This document shows positions 6,706-6,993 of a DNA stretch of 6,993 bases, one piece after another (the first letter of the stretch is position 1; the number at the start of each line of letters is the position of its first letter). The stretch lies in the NCBI GenBank assembly GCA_011523485.1, contig WTGR01000269.1:1212-8204 (forward strand), written 5' to 3'. Position numbers and translations under genes: made by a program. Source of the stretch: Acidobacteriota bacterium (lineage in GTDB: Bacteria; Acidobacteriota; Vicinamibacteria; Vicinamibacterales; UBA8438). The notes beneath the pieces are model-generated. The model worked only from the letters and a program-made list of their open reading frames with translations. It was not told the origin of the DNA and searched no databases.

Positions 6706-6993
6706 TCACTGCCGCCCGGCAGATGTGGGGAGCGCGAACGCCAGCAACTCGCCCGGCGCCTGCGGGCCGCCGACGGCGACCACCACGTACTGCCGCCCGT
6801 CGAGCAGGTAGGTCATCGGCGTTCCGGTCTGCGGCGCCGGCATGTAGACGGCGCCGGCGTCGGCGCCGGTCGCCTTGTCGTAGGCGCGGAGCAGCGCGCC
6901 GCGGCGGCCGTCCGGGGTCGTGACGAACCCGCCGTCGGCTTCCTGCCGGCCGCCCTCGCCGGAGATGAGCAGCGTCTTCGTCGTCAGCGTGCC
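6706..6993 (-). CDS. PQQ-dependent (quinoprotein) dehydrogenase, C-terminal 95 residues only
   Basis: Reading leftward from the window edge, the frame gives the last 95 residues before a TGA at 6706-6708. Family hallmarks are GTLTTKTLLISGEGG at the start, LLRAYDKATGADAGAVYMP in the middle, then QTGTPMTYLLDGRQYVVVAV and GELLAFALP near the end. These match the last beta-propeller blades of membrane-bound or periplasmic quinoprotein glucose or alcohol dehydrogenases, which oxidise sugars or alcohols with pyrroloquinoline quinone and pass electrons to the respiratory chain. The N-terminal part (signal or membrane region, most propeller blades, active site) lies outside the window, so the exact substrate cannot be assigned. 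The gene is very GC-rich (46 of 60 bases at 6841-6900), in contrast to the HEPN gene, and is probably host metabolic sequence. Confidence 0.88.
   Translation of the reverse strand, partial: GTLTTKTLLISGEGGRQEADGGFVTTPDGRRGALLRAYDKATGADAGAVYMPAPQTGTPMTYLLDGRQYVVVAVGGPQAPGELLAFALPTSAGRQ

Noticed and set aside
6389..6923. Overlapping + strand frames opposite the HEPN start and the dehydrogenase tail
   Set aside because: They run antisense to the supported - strand genes, have arginine- and proline-rich shadow composition, and match no family I recognise.
1..6993. CRISPR array, tRNA, rRNA or insertion-sequence ends
   Set aside because: I looked for regularly spaced repeats, cloverleaf-like segments and terminal inverted repeats flanking a transposase and saw none.

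Overview
The window is a GC-rich bacterial segment. The organism cannot be fixed from the sequence. The only lineage hint is the quinoprotein-dehydrogenase tail at the right edge, whose closing motifs match a type I recall as common in Acidobacteriota and other environmental bacteria; that placement is tentative.

Positions 1-5159 hold a type III restriction-modification operon on the + strand. The modification methyltransferase (Mod) is cut at its 5' end by the window edge. It keeps the DPPY motif, the recognition region, the FAGSGT cofactor motif and an intact C-terminus. Only 120 nt separate it from a full-length restriction subunit (Res) with superfamily-2 helicase motifs and a C-terminal PD-(D/E)XK nuclease signature. 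Mod recognises and methylates the target site; Res translocates and cleaves when it meets unmodified sites in the proper arrangement. A 38-codon reading frame with its own ribosome-binding site fills the Mod-Res gap. Its stop overlaps the preferred Res start as ATGA, which suggests translational coupling.

Positions 5160-5475 hold two small + strand reading frames directly after Res: a 32-codon frame and a 69-codon frame joined stop-to-start as TAAATG. The second encodes a likely small membrane protein. They look like an operon tail, but neither matches a family I recognise.

Positions 5476-5701 are a gene-poor gap between converging genes, with a 9-bp tandem duplication and a strong hairpin. 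Positions 5702-6454 (- strand) encode a 250-residue HEPN-type protein with an R-X4-H motif, a plausible RNase of a toxin or defence type. Its base composition is visibly less GC-rich than its neighbours. Positions 6455-6705 hold no gene I can support. Positions 6706-6993 (- strand) are the C-terminal end of a PQQ-dependent dehydrogenase, probably a host metabolic gene.

The whole reads as a small defence module (type III R-M, small membrane-protein frames and a HEPN protein) next to a metabolic gene. The R-M and HEPN assignments rest on known families. The candidate novelty lies in the unannotated micro-genes wired into the operon.
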